DNA of 64,000 nucleotides from Clostridia bacterium (GTDB taxonomy: Bacteria; Bacillota; Clostridia; Oscillospirales; Acutalibacteraceae). Below, piece after piece: positions 47,464-55,487 of this stretch. The DNA is taken from positions 6,212 through 70,211 of the forward strand of contig CAAGJN010000027.1 in the NCBI GenBank assembly GCA_900770255.1, in the 5' to 3' direction. Made by a program: the position numbers and the translations under genes. The notes under the pieces were generated by a model, which made no database searches, was not told the origin of the DNA, and saw only the letters and a list, made by a program, of their open reading frames with translations. Each line of letters opens with the position of its first letter. The first letter of the stretch is position 1.

Positions 47464-49206
47464 ATGGAAATGGTAAATATAAAAATAAACAACATGCCCC
47501 TGAGCGTACCCAAGGGCATATCCATCCTTGAGGCGGCACGCACCGCCGGAATAGAGATCCCGACCCTCTGCTACCTCAAGAAAATAAACGAAATCGGCGC
47601 ATGCCGCATCTGCATGGTCGAGGTCAAGGGCGCCCGCTCGCTCGTGACCGCCTGCGTCTACCCCGTAAACGAGGGCATGGAGATCTTCACGAACACAGAG
47701 CGCGTGCGCAAGAGCCGCAAGCTCACTCTGGAGCTTATTCTCTCCACCCACGACAAAAAATGTCTCTCCTGCATACGCAGCGGAACCTGCGAGCTTCAGC
47801 AGCTCTGCAAGGAGTTCGGCGTTGATGATGAGAACTACTTTGAGGGCGCAAACCCCGTTCATGAGTACGACGACTCCGCAATACACATGATCAGAGACAA
47901 CGGCAAGTGCATACTCTGCCGCCGCTGTGTGGCCGCGTGCCAGGCGCAGCACATCTCTGTTATCGGCGCCAACGCCCGCGGCTTTGACACCCACATCGGC
48001 TCCGCCTTTGAAAAGCCGCTCGACTCCGTCGCGTGCGTCTCCTGCGGCCAGTGCATAGTCAACTGCCCGACCGGCGCGATATATGAGAAGGACGACACTG
48101 CAAAGGTTCTCGAGGCAATCAACGATCCCGAAAAGTACGTCGTCGTCCACACCGCTCCGTCTATCCGCGTCACGCTCGGCGAGTGCTTCGGAATGCACAT
48201 CGGCACGAACGTCCAGGGCAAGATGGTCGCGGCGCTCAGAAGGCTGGGCTTCGACAAGGTATTTGACACGAACTTCGGCGCTGACCTGACTATCGTCGAG
48301 GAGGCCAACGAGTTCCTCGGCAGAGTCAAAAACGGCGGCGTGCTGCCGATGATTACCTCCTGCTCCCCCGGATGGATCAAATACTGCGAGCACTACTATC
48401 CCGATATGCTCGATCATCTCTCGACCTGCAAATCCCCGCAGCAGATGTCCGGCGCTATCATAAAGACCTGGTATGCCGAGAAGATGGGCCTCGATCCGAA
48501 GGATATCGTCGTTGTCGGAATTATGCCCTGCACGGCGAAGAAATTTGAGACGAGGCGCGACGATCAGGCGGCCTCCGGCTATCCTGATGTTGACTACTCG
48601 CTGACCACCAGAGAGCTTGCACGAATGATCGAGAGCGCCGGCATATACTTCAAGCACCTGCCCGACGAGGAGTTCGACAATCCTCTGGGCGACTCCACGG
48701 GCGCCGCTGTTATCTTCGGCGCAACGGGCGGCGTTATGGAGGCGGCCCTCAGAACCGCAGTAGAAAAGCTCTCGGGCGAGGAACTGAAGAGCCTTGATTT
48801 CACCGAGGTGCGCGGCACCGACGGCATCAAGGAGGCTTCCTACACCGTCAACGGTATGGAGATCAAGGTCTGCGTAGTCAGCGGACTTGCGAACGCCAAC
48901 GCCGTCATGGATAAGGTCAGAAACGGCACAGCCGACTATCACTTCATTGAGATCATGGGCTGCCCCGGCGGCTGCGTCAACGGCGGCGGCCAGCCGATCC
49001 AGCACGCGGTCGTGCGCAACTTCGTTGACCTCAGAGCGCGCAGAGCCGCCGCTCTTTACGAGGCGGACAAGGATATGCCCCTGCGCAAATCTCATGAGAG
49101 TGAAGCCGTCAAGCGTCTGTACGACGAGTTCCTCGGCGAGCCCGGCAGCCACAAGGCGCATGAAGTGCTCCACACCTCGTATGTAGCAAGACCGAAATAT
49201 AAATAA
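47464..49206 (+). CDS. hydA: [FeFe]-hydrogenase catalytic subunit HydA (bifurcating type)
   Basis: A 580-residue hydrogenase making H2 from ferredoxin and NADH electrons. It has an N-terminal plant-type [2Fe-2S] domain (C in LCYLKK, GACRICMVE, TACVYP), a His/Cys site (HDKKCLSCIRSGTCELQQLC), and two [4Fe-4S] motifs (CILCRRCVAACQ, CVSCGQCIVNCP). The H-cluster domain has L1 ITSCSPGW (about 295-302), L2 MPCTAKKFE (about 355-363) and L3 EIMGCPGGCVNGGGQP (about 496-511). L1 has Ser where the textbook motif has a second Cys; I recall this variant from HndD-like enzymes, so it is probably active. The C-terminal LHTSYVARPKY is typical. Last gene of the operon. Confidence 0.95.
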   Translation: MEMVNIKINNMPLSVPKGISILEAARTAGIEIPTLCYLKKINEIGACRICMVEVKGARSLVTACVYPVNEGMEIFTNTERVRKSRKLTLELILSTHDKKCLSCIRSGTCELQQLCKEFGVDDENYFEGANPVHEYDDSAIHMIRDNGKCILCRRCVAACQAQHISVIGANARGFDTHIGSAFEKPLDSVACVSCGQCIVNCPTGAIYEKDDTAKVLEAINDPEKYVVVHTAPSIRVTLGECFGMHIGTNVQGKMVAALRRLGFDKVFDTNFGADLTIVEEANEFLGRVKNGGVLPMITSCSPGWIKYCEHYYPDMLDHLSTCKSPQQMSGAIIKTWYAEKMGLDPKDIVVVGIMPCTAKKFETRRDDQAASGYPDVDYSLTTRELARMIESAGIYFKHLPDEEFDNPLGDSTGAAVIFGATGGVMEAALRTAVEKLSGEELKSLDFTEVRGTDGIKEASYTVNGMEIKVCVVSGLANANAVMDKVRNGTADYHFIEIMGCPGGCVNGGGQPIQHAVVRNFVDLRARRAAALYEADKDMPLRKSHESEAVKRLYDEFLGEPGSHKAHEVLHTSYVARPKYK

Positions 49207-49212
49207 TTTCAG

Positions 49213-49249
49213 AAAAAGATCCCGTTTGCTCAAGCGGGATCTTTTTTTG
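49213..49249 (+). terminator. Terminator of the hydrogenase operon
   Basis: AAAAGATCCCG pairs with CGGGATCTTTT, followed by more T. Confidence 0.9.
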
Positions 49250-49260
49250 TAAAAAAGCAC

Positions 49261-49288
49261 TTGCTTTTTTAAATTTTCATGATATAAT
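49261..49288 (+). promoter_or_regulatory. Promoter of the AT-rich phospholipase unit
   Basis: TTGCTT (49261-49266), a 16-bp spacer and TATAAT (49283-49288), immediately after the hydrogenase terminator. Confidence 0.65.
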
Positions 49289-49294
49289 ATATTT

Positions 49295-49488
49295 GTAGCA
49301 TAAAAGCACTGCCCCATTACCCCTTTAGAAGGTAAAAAGGTTATGGAGTATATTTACACCTGCAAAATAAATCATTTCACGCAAAACTTGGTTTCCGGTT
49401 TCCGCTATGTCGGAGGGAAAATCGAGTTGAGCAATTTTGCGCATAGACTGAGTTTTTAGAAGATTGCGGTCTATGCGTTTTTATTTTT
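49295..49488 (+). promoter_or_regulatory. Structured leader ending in a terminator (candidate riboswitch or attenuator)
   Basis: About 190 bases of untranslated leader. Elements: CCATTACC/GGTTATGG hairpin (about 49313-49346); a long hairpin AACTTGG+TTTCC with GGAAA+TCGAGTT (49385-49428); and a terminator CGCATAGAC/GTCTATGCG with TTTTTATTTTT (49440-49488). TTTTGCG at 49435-49441 can instead pair with CGCAAAA (49380-49386) or GCAAAAT (49362-49368), overlapping the first bases of the terminator stem. The layout is that of a regulated leader. I cannot name the class. Confidence 0.55.
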
Positions 49489-49534
49489 GCAGCAAGTAAA
49501 ATAAAACCCCGTATTAAATGGAGAAAGGGCTTTT

Positions 49535-50521
49535 ATGAAAAAACTTATTTCGGCAATATTATCAGTTGTTTTTATTTTTCTTCTTGTTTCAGAAAAATCC
49601 TTTGCTATCTCTGAAAGTCATCAGGAGTATAACAAATTCCCTCAAAATTCAACCGAAGAATTCGATTTATCTCAATATACCTTTGATGATATTCTAGAGA
49701 TGTCGGCAGACGAGTATATGTCTCTTGTCAAGGAATTTGAAAAAACATATGATCCGTTTAATTCATATGATCCTACCGAAGAAACGCAGGAAATCAAGAG
49801 CGATGATGTCGTTTCACCTCTTTGGACATCCGGAAAGGTTAAGGATGATGAGTGGATTGAAGAAGGCTGTCACGAGTACATTACATCCGTTTCTTGCGTT
49901 ATTCTCGCCAATGACAAAGGGTTCTTTTCCAATAACGATTGGGATAAGCTGTATATCGTTTTGTCAATATCGGTTGCATCTCTTCTCCCCGATCGAGACG
50001 AAGTTGGAACACCTGTTTTTGTAGGGCACTTCTATGATCCCGATACCGGAAAGAATTATGCAAATTCAACTTCAAACACAGCAAAAACAAATGCTCAAGC
50101 ACAGTATAACATGGCCGTTGCTGCTGCTAATAGAGGCGATATGAACGCCGCATATGAACACATTGGGCGTTGTCTGCATTATGTACAGGATGTTAATGTC
50201 CCTCATCACTCTGCAAACATAGTCGCACCCTCGCATAAATTGTTTGAAAAATATGCATTTAATAATCAAGAAAGCTATTTAAGCGAATATGAATCAATTT
50301 CAAATGGGAATTACACAAATGCCGTGAACATGAATGTTGGCGAAATAACGCATCTTGCCGCTTCGAATTCAAAGCCAATGAGTTCACAAGTCAACAACAT
50401 TTTAAATCAATCAATGTGGAACCATGTAGCGGGCGCCTGTATGAGAAATTCCGCTAGATACAGCGCAATGGTACTATACAGATTTTCCAGAGTTTCATCT
50501 GTTCCGTTTTATTCAAGCTAA
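49535..50521 (+). CDS. Secreted zinc-dependent phospholipase C-like protein
   Basis: A 328-residue protein with a clear signal peptide (basic start, hydrophobic 8-20, cleavage after SFA near 25). The mature part resembles the zinc-dependent phospholipase C / S1-P1 nuclease fold: EEGCHEYITSVSC, an acidic LLPDRDEVG, GHFYDPDTGKNYAN, and the metal-site block HYVQDVNVPHHSAN...SHKLFEKY (about 212-245) with its His/Asp ligands. Clostridial alpha-toxin belongs to this family, but there is no C2 domain here and the substrate may be nutrient lipid. Codon use is markedly AT-rich compared with neighbours, suggesting recent transfer. GAGAAAGGG precedes the ATG. Confidence 0.75.
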   Translation: MKKLISAILSVVFIFLLVSEKSFAISESHQEYNKFPQNSTEEFDLSQYTFDDILEMSADEYMSLVKEFEKTYDPFNSYDPTEETQEIKSDDVVSPLWTSGKVKDDEWIEEGCHEYITSVSCVILANDKGFFSNNDWDKLYIVLSISVASLLPDRDEVGTPVFVGHFYDPDTGKNYANSTSNTAKTNAQAQYNMAVAAANRGDMNAAYEHIGRCLHYVQDVNVPHHSANIVAPSHKLFEKYAFNNQESYLSEYESISNGNYTNAVNMNVGEITHLAASNSKPMSSQVNNILNQSMWNHVAGACMRNSARYSAMVLYRFSRVSSVPFYSS

Positions 50522-50533
50522 GGAGATGTTGTG

Positions 50534-51034
50534 ATGAGAAAAAAAGAAAAAATTTTTGCTGTGATTTTTGAGGTGCTTCTTTGGCCGCTGTTCCTGCAGG
50601 CGATAATATACTGCGTTTGCGAACTTTTCAGTCCCGTGTATAACTTTTTTCATACATATATGCACGATTTTTATTATAACTGTATAAGAATTTCAGAGCA
50701 TGGTATAATTTTCTTCTACTTGCTCCGCTTTATCTGGGCGATTGCCTTTGTTTTCCTTTTTTTCTGTTATTTTTCACGAAAAAAGCAAGTACGCAAATTC
50801 AAAGCTTTCTTTACTGCTTTTATTTTATCGGCAGTACCGATGATTTTGATGCGAATCACTATGCAATATGATCATGTAATACACCCTGTATTCTCTTCTC
50901 CTTATCAGGATTTATTGCCGTTTTTAACTTTCTTGTTCCGTTTTCTGTATGTTATAATTGCGCTTTGGTCGTTAGCGAACATCGTATTCTCCGTCAGACG
51001 AATAACAACAATCCATCAAGTGCAGGTACAATAA
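50534..51034 (+). CDS. Small AT-rich membrane protein of unknown function
   Basis: A 166-residue protein with four predicted helices (about 8-30, 55-77, 88-108 and 128-150) separated by short loops. No domain recognised. ATG 50534 (or the GTG one codon earlier) follows AAGGAGA and lies 12 bases after the phospholipase-like gene, so the two are one operon and share its AT-rich base use. It might be an immunity or anchoring partner of the secreted enzyme, but nothing in the sequence shows this. Confidence 0.65.
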   Translation: MRKKEKIFAVIFEVLLWPLFLQAIIYCVCELFSPVYNFFHTYMHDFYYNCIRISEHGIIFFYLLRFIWAIAFVFLFFCYFSRKKQVRKFKAFFTAFILSAVPMILMRITMQYDHVIHPVFSSPYQDLLPFLTFLFRFLYVIIALWSLANIVFSVRRITTIHQVQVQ

Positions 51035-51046
51035 AAAATCACAAAA

Positions 51047-51077
51047 ACTGCCGCAGGCGATTCATGTCTGCGGCAGT
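51047..51077 (-). terminator. Terminator after the acetyltransferase gene
   Basis: A perfect ACTGCCGCAG/CTGCGGCAGT stem; on the minus strand followed by TTTTTGTGATTTTTT. On the plus strand the tail is not T-rich. Confidence 0.8.
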
Positions 51078-51086
51078 CCATTTAAG

Positions 51087-51713
51087 TTAATCCTTTATCT
51101 CGTCAAATATTTCCTTCGGGATTCGTCTGTCCTTGTAATAAAACTCGCGGTCATGCTCGTTTATCTCCCTCGCGACACGGCAGGGGTTGCCGTAGGCGAT
51201 AACATTTGCCGGGATATCTTTTGTAACGACGCTGCCCGCGCCTATAACGCTGTTGTCCCCTATCGTCACGCCGGGCATTATCAGCGCCCCCGCTCCTATC
51301 CAGCAGTTTCTGCCGATGTGCACGGGCATATTATACTGGCAGCCTTTTTCACGCAGCTCGGGGAGGATCGGATGCCCCGCCGAGGCGACCGTCACGTTCG
51401 GGCCGAACATCGTGTAATCTCCGACATAAATATGCGTGTCATCGACCATCGTTGTGCCGAAATTGCAGTAAATGTTCTTGCCGAAATGAATATGCCTGCA
51501 GCCGAAATTGGAGTAAAACGGAGATTCGATATAGCAGTTTTCTCCCACCTCGGCGAACATCTTTTTCATAAGCCTCTGCCGCGTTAAAAAGCGGCGGGGC
51601 GATATCTTGTTGAACCTTTTGAGTCTGGCGAGATATTTTATCTGCTCAGCAAGGATCTGCCTGTCGTTCGGCAAGTACAGTTCGCCCGTGTGCATTCTCT
51701 CTTTCATGTTCAT
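51087..51713 (-). CDS. Sugar O-acetyltransferase (maltose/galactoside acetyltransferase family)
   Basis: A 208-residue left-handed beta-helix enzyme transferring acetyl from acetyl-CoA to sugars. The N-terminal MKERMHTGELYLPND is the Mac domain, followed by hexapeptide repeats (IGRNCWIGAGALIMPGVTIGDNSVIGAGSVVTKDIPANVIAYGNP in consecutive turns). The catalytic His is in ASAGHPIL. Typically detoxifies excess intracellular sugars. AAGGAG precedes the first ATG. Monocistronic. Confidence 0.9.
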   Translation of the reverse strand: MNMKERMHTGELYLPNDRQILAEQIKYLARLKRFNKISPRRFLTRQRLMKKMFAEVGENCYIESPFYSNFGCRHIHFGKNIYCNFGTTMVDDTHIYVGDYTMFGPNVTVASAGHPILPELREKGCQYNMPVHIGRNCWIGAGALIMPGVTIGDNSVIGAGSVVTKDIPANVIAYGNPCRVAREINEHDREFYYKDRRIPKEIFDEIKD

Positions 51714-51812
51714 TGTATTTTTCTCCTTTTATGCCTTTATGCTTTTGATTATAGTTTATCGACCGTGATTTTTCCATCATTTTTTGCAAAATATAACACA
51801 AATTGATTTTTG

Positions 51813-51841
51813 TTGACTTTGAGCACGGCAAATATTATACT
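51813..51841 (+). promoter_or_regulatory. Promoter of the signal peptidase-like gene
   Basis: TTGACT (51813-51818), a 17-bp spacer and TATACT (51836-51841), about 48 bases before the start codon. Confidence 0.7.
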
Positions 51842-51888
51842 AAATATATATGACTATTGACCTATCCTGAAGTAAAGGTAGAGAGAAA

Positions 51889-52854
51889 ATGGAAAAATTC
51901 ACACCTAAGACTATCGACGAATTGAACGCCGAATTTGAAGCGCGCATGGAGGAACAGCGGGCGCCTAAGGCGGCCGCGGAGCCCACCGCGAGCCCCGCGA
52001 AGGAGGAAAAGAGCTGCACCGACGCCCTGGACAGCGCAGCAATCTGCGCAAATGATCTCGAGACAAAGCCGGACGAGTACACCGCGAAATATTCCGGCAA
52101 AGCGGCTGTCGGGACGGAGCCGCAGCACGTCGAAAGCTGGCAATTCGGCGCAGAGCCTCCGGCAAAGGCTGACGAGGAGCCCCGCAAACGTCAGGAGAAC
52201 GAGTACGGCGAGCCCGATCCGCATGGATACTTCGGAGCTCCGATAGATAAAAGCAGACCGCGCAGGATGCTCTCCGAGGAGACGAGCGCGAAGATAGAGC
52301 CGAAGTTTGACTTTGAGCGCACGTCTGACTATTCAGGCGCAATGCTTCAAAACGGCTTTACACCGAAGAAGGACAAATTTAAGGGCGCGAGGATCTTCAC
52401 GACCGTGCTCATCGTTATTATAGCCGTCGTATCGCTGCTCACCGCAGCATTGTGCGTCGCCTCAGCACATCCCGGTAAGTTCATTTTCGACAGGAGCGTC
52501 GTCGTGTGCGAAAACGGTCTTATGGGCTCAAACATCAGTGCGGGCTCGCTGTGCATCGTGCGCAAAGCTGACAAGGCCGCTGCAAACGAGGTAGCAATAT
52601 ACCGCACGGAGTCCGACGAGTGCAACTTTGCCTTCGGTTCGACACTTTCTGAGGGCAGCGAGGTCTATGCCGTGGCCGTCCGTCGTGTTCCGTATCTCGG
52701 CAGATACGTTGAGAGCGTCACAAGCAAGTGGGTCGTATACGCCTGTTCTGCCGCCGCAGCTGTGCTCATAATCCTTATTATCAGGCTCACGGCGTTCAGC
52801 GCGTCGGAGCAGACAGTCACCGACGGAGTGAAAAGCAAAAAGAGCCGCAAATAA
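51889..52854 (+). CDS. SipW-like S26 signal peptidase homologue lacking the catalytic serine
   Basis: A 321-residue protein. Residues 1-165 are hydrophilic, charged and probably disordered and cytoplasmic. A helix (about 167-190) is followed by a domain resembling SipW-type signal peptidases: VVCENGLMGSNISAGSLCIVRKAD aligns with their SGSMEPTI...GSVIFV region, and VAVRRVPYLGRYV with the VPYLG box; a second helix lies near 285-305. The catalytic Ser of SGSM is replaced (NGLM), so it is probably not a protease. Function unknown; perhaps a scaffold or regulator at the membrane. GAGAGAAA precedes the ATG. Confidence 0.65.
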   Translation: MEKFTPKTIDELNAEFEARMEEQRAPKAAAEPTASPAKEEKSCTDALDSAAICANDLETKPDEYTAKYSGKAAVGTEPQHVESWQFGAEPPAKADEEPRKRQENEYGEPDPHGYFGAPIDKSRPRRMLSEETSAKIEPKFDFERTSDYSGAMLQNGFTPKKDKFKGARIFTTVLIVIIAVVSLLTAALCVASAHPGKFIFDRSVVVCENGLMGSNISAGSLCIVRKADKAAANEVAIYRTESDECNFAFGSTLSEGSEVYAVAVRRVPYLGRYVESVTSKWVVYACSAAAAVLIILIIRLTAFSASEQTVTDGVKSKKSRK

Positions 52855-52911
52855 AAACCTTGACGGGCAGCGCAAGAAAACAGCAGCCCGTCATATTTTC
52901 GGGGGATAGAT

Positions 52912-53379
52912 ATGTCTATTGAAAGAGTAAAATCATATTTTAAGACCCTCGGCATTGAGGACAGAATAGAGGAGCTCGGCGAATCGAGCGCAACGGTCGC
53001 CCTCGCTGCTCAGGCGCTGGGCTGCGAGGAGGGTCGCATAGCAAAATCGATCTCATTTTCGCTTGACGGCAAGCCGATACTGATCGTGGCCTCAGGCGAC
53101 ACAAAGATCGACAATGCCAAATATAAAGCCCGCTTCGGCAAAAAGGCAAAGATGCTGTCGCCCACCGAGGCATCGGCTCTGATCGGCCACGCGGTCGGCG
53201 GAGTGTGCCCATTCGCGGTAAACGATGGCGTAACCGTCTGGCTCGATGAATCGCTCAGGCGTTTTGATGTGGTATACCCTGCCTGCGGCAGCAGCAACAG
53301 CGTCATAAGACTGAGCCTCAAAGAGCTTGAGGAATACTCGCGCCCGGCCGGGTGGGTAGACGTTTGCAAACCTAAATAA
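52912..53379 (+). CDS. YbaK/ProX-family aminoacyl-tRNA deacylase
   Basis: A 155-residue editing-domain protein that hydrolyses wrongly charged tRNA (Cys- or Ala-tRNA-Pro type). AKSISFSLDGKPILIVASGDTKID (about 44-67) includes the substrate-pocket Lys, and IGHAVGGVCPFAV (about 92-104) is the conserved GxxxGGxxPfg loop. Full length for stand-alone YbaK/YeaK proteins; the exact tRNA is not clear. GGGGGAT precedes the ATG. The CysYbaK-type zinc-free fold fits. Monocistronic. Confidence 0.87.
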   Translation: MSIERVKSYFKTLGIEDRIEELGESSATVALAAQALGCEEGRIAKSISFSLDGKPILIVASGDTKIDNAKYKARFGKKAKMLSPTEASALIGHAVGGVCPFAVNDGVTVWLDESLRRFDVVYPACGSSNSVIRLSLKELEEYSRPAGWVDVCKPK

Positions 53380-53462
53380 CCGTTTTTGTCTGCATGGTCT
53401 GTGAATGATTATGATATATAAGAAAAAATACAGAGAATTTTTTCAAACTGCGCGTTTATCCC

Positions 53463-53491
53463 TTGACAAACGCCGAAAAAAATCATATAAT
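53463..53491 (+). promoter_or_regulatory. Promoter of tRNA-Ala
   Basis: Perfect consensus TTGACA (53463-53468), 17-bp spacer, TATAAT (53486-53491). Confidence 0.92.
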
Positions 53492-53508
53492 CACATAGCA
53501 AACCAAAT

Positions 53509-53584
53509 GGGGGCGTAGCTCAGCTGGGAGAGCGTACGGTTCGCATCCGTAAGGTCGAGAGTTCGATCCTCTTCGTCTCCACCA
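53509..53584 (+). tRNA. tRNA-Ala (CGC)
   Basis: A 76-nt cloverleaf including encoded CCA. Acceptor GGGGGCG/CGTCTCC includes the G3-U70 pair that identifies alanine tRNAs. Anticodon loop TTCGCAT (anticodon CGC, reading GCG). T-loop GTTCGATCC. Single-gene transcript with its own promoter and terminator. Confidence 0.96.
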
Positions 53585-53628
53585 GAGACCACCGTAATTT
53601 TGTAAAATTACGGTGGTCTCTTTTACTT
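53585..53628 (+). terminator. Terminator of tRNA-Ala
   Basis: A perfect 17-bp stem (GAGACCACCGTAATTTT with its complement, loop GT) followed by TTTTACTTT. Confidence 0.93.
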
Positions 53629-53924
53629 TGTTCATAATTATCGGCTGGAGATTCTTGTTTCCGGGCCGGTAACGATTCCGCAGACAGCGGATCAAGCCAG
53701 CGCCCCTAGGGTGTTTTATCTGCCGGTGCGGGCGCTGACACAAATTGAATCTACACAACTGAAAACGCCGTCACGGGAATCCTTTCCGTGGCAGCGTTTT
53801 TATATATTTGTCAGTCAATCCTCTGCTGACGCAATACCGTAAGAACAGCAGATGTTTTACTGTCCGTTTACTGCGGTTTGTCCGATTGCCAGCGCCGCGT
53901 TTGCCGTTTTTTCAACGCCGCACG
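53629..53924. other. Gene-free gap between tRNA-Ala and glyA, with two hairpins
   Basis: No gene seen. An inverted repeat CAGCGCCC/GGGCGCTG lies at 53698-53737. A terminator-shaped hairpin AACGC...CACGG/CCGTG...GCGTT followed by TTTTATATA lies at 53764-53803 on the plus strand, though no plus-strand gene precedes it. On the minus strand it is 120 bases downstream of glyA. Confidence 0.45.
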
Positions 53925-55175
53925 TTATTCATACAGCGGGTGCTTTTTGCAGATCTCATCGACACCGTTGAGTATTTTTTCTGCGCTGCCCTCAAAGTCG
54001 GTCGCCGCGAGAAAAACGAACTCTGCGATCCTGTCCATATCGCCCTCATCGAGACCCCTCGTCGTCACCGCGGCGGTGCCGAGGCGCAGTCCGCTCGTGA
54101 CAAACGGCTTCTCGGGGTCATTCGGGATCGCGTTCTTGTTTGCGGTAATGTGAACTTTATCGAGCCTCTGCTCGAGCTCCTTGCCGGTCACGCCAAGCGA
54201 GCGCAGGTCAACGAGCATCAGATGATTGTCCGTGCCGCCGGAGACGAGGTTCACGTTTCTCTTTGTCAGCCCCGCCGCGAGCGCTTTGGAGTTGTTTATT
54301 ACCCGCTGCTGATAATCCCTGAACTCGGGCCGCAGCGCCTCGCCGAAGCAGACGGCCTTGCCCGCGATGACGTGCATGAGCGGTCCGCCCTGATTGCCCG
54401 GGAATACTGCTTTATTTATCGCCGCACCGAGCTCCTGATTTGAGAGAATAAGGCCGCCGCGCGGACCGCGCAGGGTCTTGTGGGTGGTCGTAGTCACCAC
54501 ATCGGCATAGGGTATGGGGGACGGATGCAGCCCGGCCGCGACAAGGCCGGCAATATGCGCCATATCAACCATAAAATATGCGCCGACGGATTTCGCTACA
54601 GCGCCTATGCGCTCAAAGTCAATGATCCTCGGATAAGCCGACGCGCCCGCGACGATGAGCTTAGGTCTCGTTTGCTTTGCGAGCTTTTCAAGCTCGTCAT
54701 AATCTATATATCCGTCGTCGTTGACGCCATAGGGCACAAAATTATAGAGCTTACCGCTCGCGTTGACCGGCGAGCCGTGGGTCAGATGGCCGCCATGGGC
54801 AAGGTTCATACCCATGACCGTGTCGCCGGGATTTATCAGCGCCGAATAGGCTGCCATGTTCGCCTGAGCTCCCGAATGGGGCTGCACATTGGCGCAATCG
54901 GCGCCGAAGAGCTCTTTGGCGCGGTCAATGGCAATGTTCTCAACCACATCCACGAACTCGCAGCCGCCGTAATAGCGTTTGCCCGGATAGCCCTCGGCAT
55001 ATTTATTAGTCAGCACGCTGCCCATCGCCGCCATAACCGCGGGCGAGACAAAATTTTCGGATGCGATGAGCTCGATGTTGCCCCGCTGACGTCCGAGCTC
55101 CTGCTCCATTGCCGCACCGACTGCGGGGTCATATTGCGAAACGAGCTTTGCGCTGTCAAAAAAGTCAGAATACAT
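53925..55175 (-). CDS. glyA: Serine hydroxymethyltransferase
   Basis: A 416-residue PLP enzyme interconverting serine and glycine with tetrahydrofolate one-carbon units. NIELIASENFVSPAVM (about 33-48), YAEGYPGKRYYGG, HLTHGSPVN and the PLP-lysine motif VVTTTTHKTLRGPRGG (about 222-237) are all present. TAGGGAGG-type purine-rich sequence precedes the ATG. Monocistronic. Complements the serC-serA pathway near 10-12 kb. Confidence 0.97.
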   Translation of the reverse strand: MYSDFFDSAKLVSQYDPAVGAAMEQELGRQRGNIELIASENFVSPAVMAAMGSVLTNKYAEGYPGKRYYGGCEFVDVVENIAIDRAKELFGADCANVQPHSGAQANMAAYSALINPGDTVMGMNLAHGGHLTHGSPVNASGKLYNFVPYGVNDDGYIDYDELEKLAKQTRPKLIVAGASAYPRIIDFERIGAVAKSVGAYFMVDMAHIAGLVAAGLHPSPIPYADVVTTTTHKTLRGPRGGLILSNQELGAAINKAVFPGNQGGPLMHVIAGKAVCFGEALRPEFRDYQQRVINNSKALAAGLTKRNVNLVSGGTDNHLMLVDLRSLGVTGKELEQRLDKVHITANKNAIPNDPEKPFVTSGLRLGTAAVTTRGLDEGDMDRIAEFVFLAATDFEGSAEKILNGVDEICKKHPLYE

Positions 55176-55309
55176 TTTTTATTTCCTCCCTATGCCGAAA
55201 ACAAACGACTCGTCCTCTCAATGATAACATGCGCCGCACTTAAAGTCAAAGCAAATAGGAAGCCGTCACGCCAATTTATGCAAAAGGCCGATATGCTCCA
55301 AAATAAGCC

Positions 55310-55338
55310 TTGTATTTATGTCCAAAATACTGTATAAT
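55310..55338 (+). promoter_or_regulatory. Promoter of structured leader B
   Basis: TTGTAT (55310-55315), a 17-bp spacer and TATAAT (55333-55338). The predicted start, about 55345, matches the 5' end of the leader helix. Confidence 0.7.
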
Positions 55339-55344
55339 GATTTT

Positions 55345-55446
55345 ATGTTGTACACGATAGGGAAGAGTCGGTTTGAAGCCTTGAGTCCGCAAAACGGCGG
55401 GCGTCATTCGTTTTGCGTACGGGTTTTTCCCTATCGGGTGCAACAC
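55345..55446 (+). promoter_or_regulatory. Structured 5' leader RNA, copy B (same element as at 29-154)
   Basis: ATGTTGTAC and CGATAGGGAA (55345-55364) pair with TTCCCTATCG and GGTGCAACA (55428-55445) in a terminal helix of about 18 pairs. An apical hairpin CGCAAAACG/CGTTTTGCG has a 12-base loop. The asymmetric internal loop has GTCGGTTTGA on the 5' side and ACGGGTTTTTCCC on the 3' side, echoing copy A. It lies 42 bases before the start of the next gene. Related to copy A in overall plan and in short motifs near the terminal helix, but not in the apical stem sequence. Confidence 0.55.
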
Positions 55447-55487
55447 TTAAACGTAAACGTAATATTTTACACAAAGGAGCTGACGCA

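Noticed and set aside
47329..49317. A 662-codon open frame on the minus strand opposite hydA (and similar long antisense frames opposite asnB, glnA, nadE, hom, hydB and mfd).
   Set aside because: Shadow frames caused by GC-rich third codon positions. They lack ribosome sites, have no recognisable domains and lie opposite genes with diagnostic motifs.
49350..49440. A c-di-GMP-I (GEMM-I) riboswitch before the phospholipase-like gene.
   Set aside because: The GCAAA and ACGCAAAAC segments are suggestive, but the long hairpin that follows and the 3' closing strand do not match the aptamer, so the class is left open.
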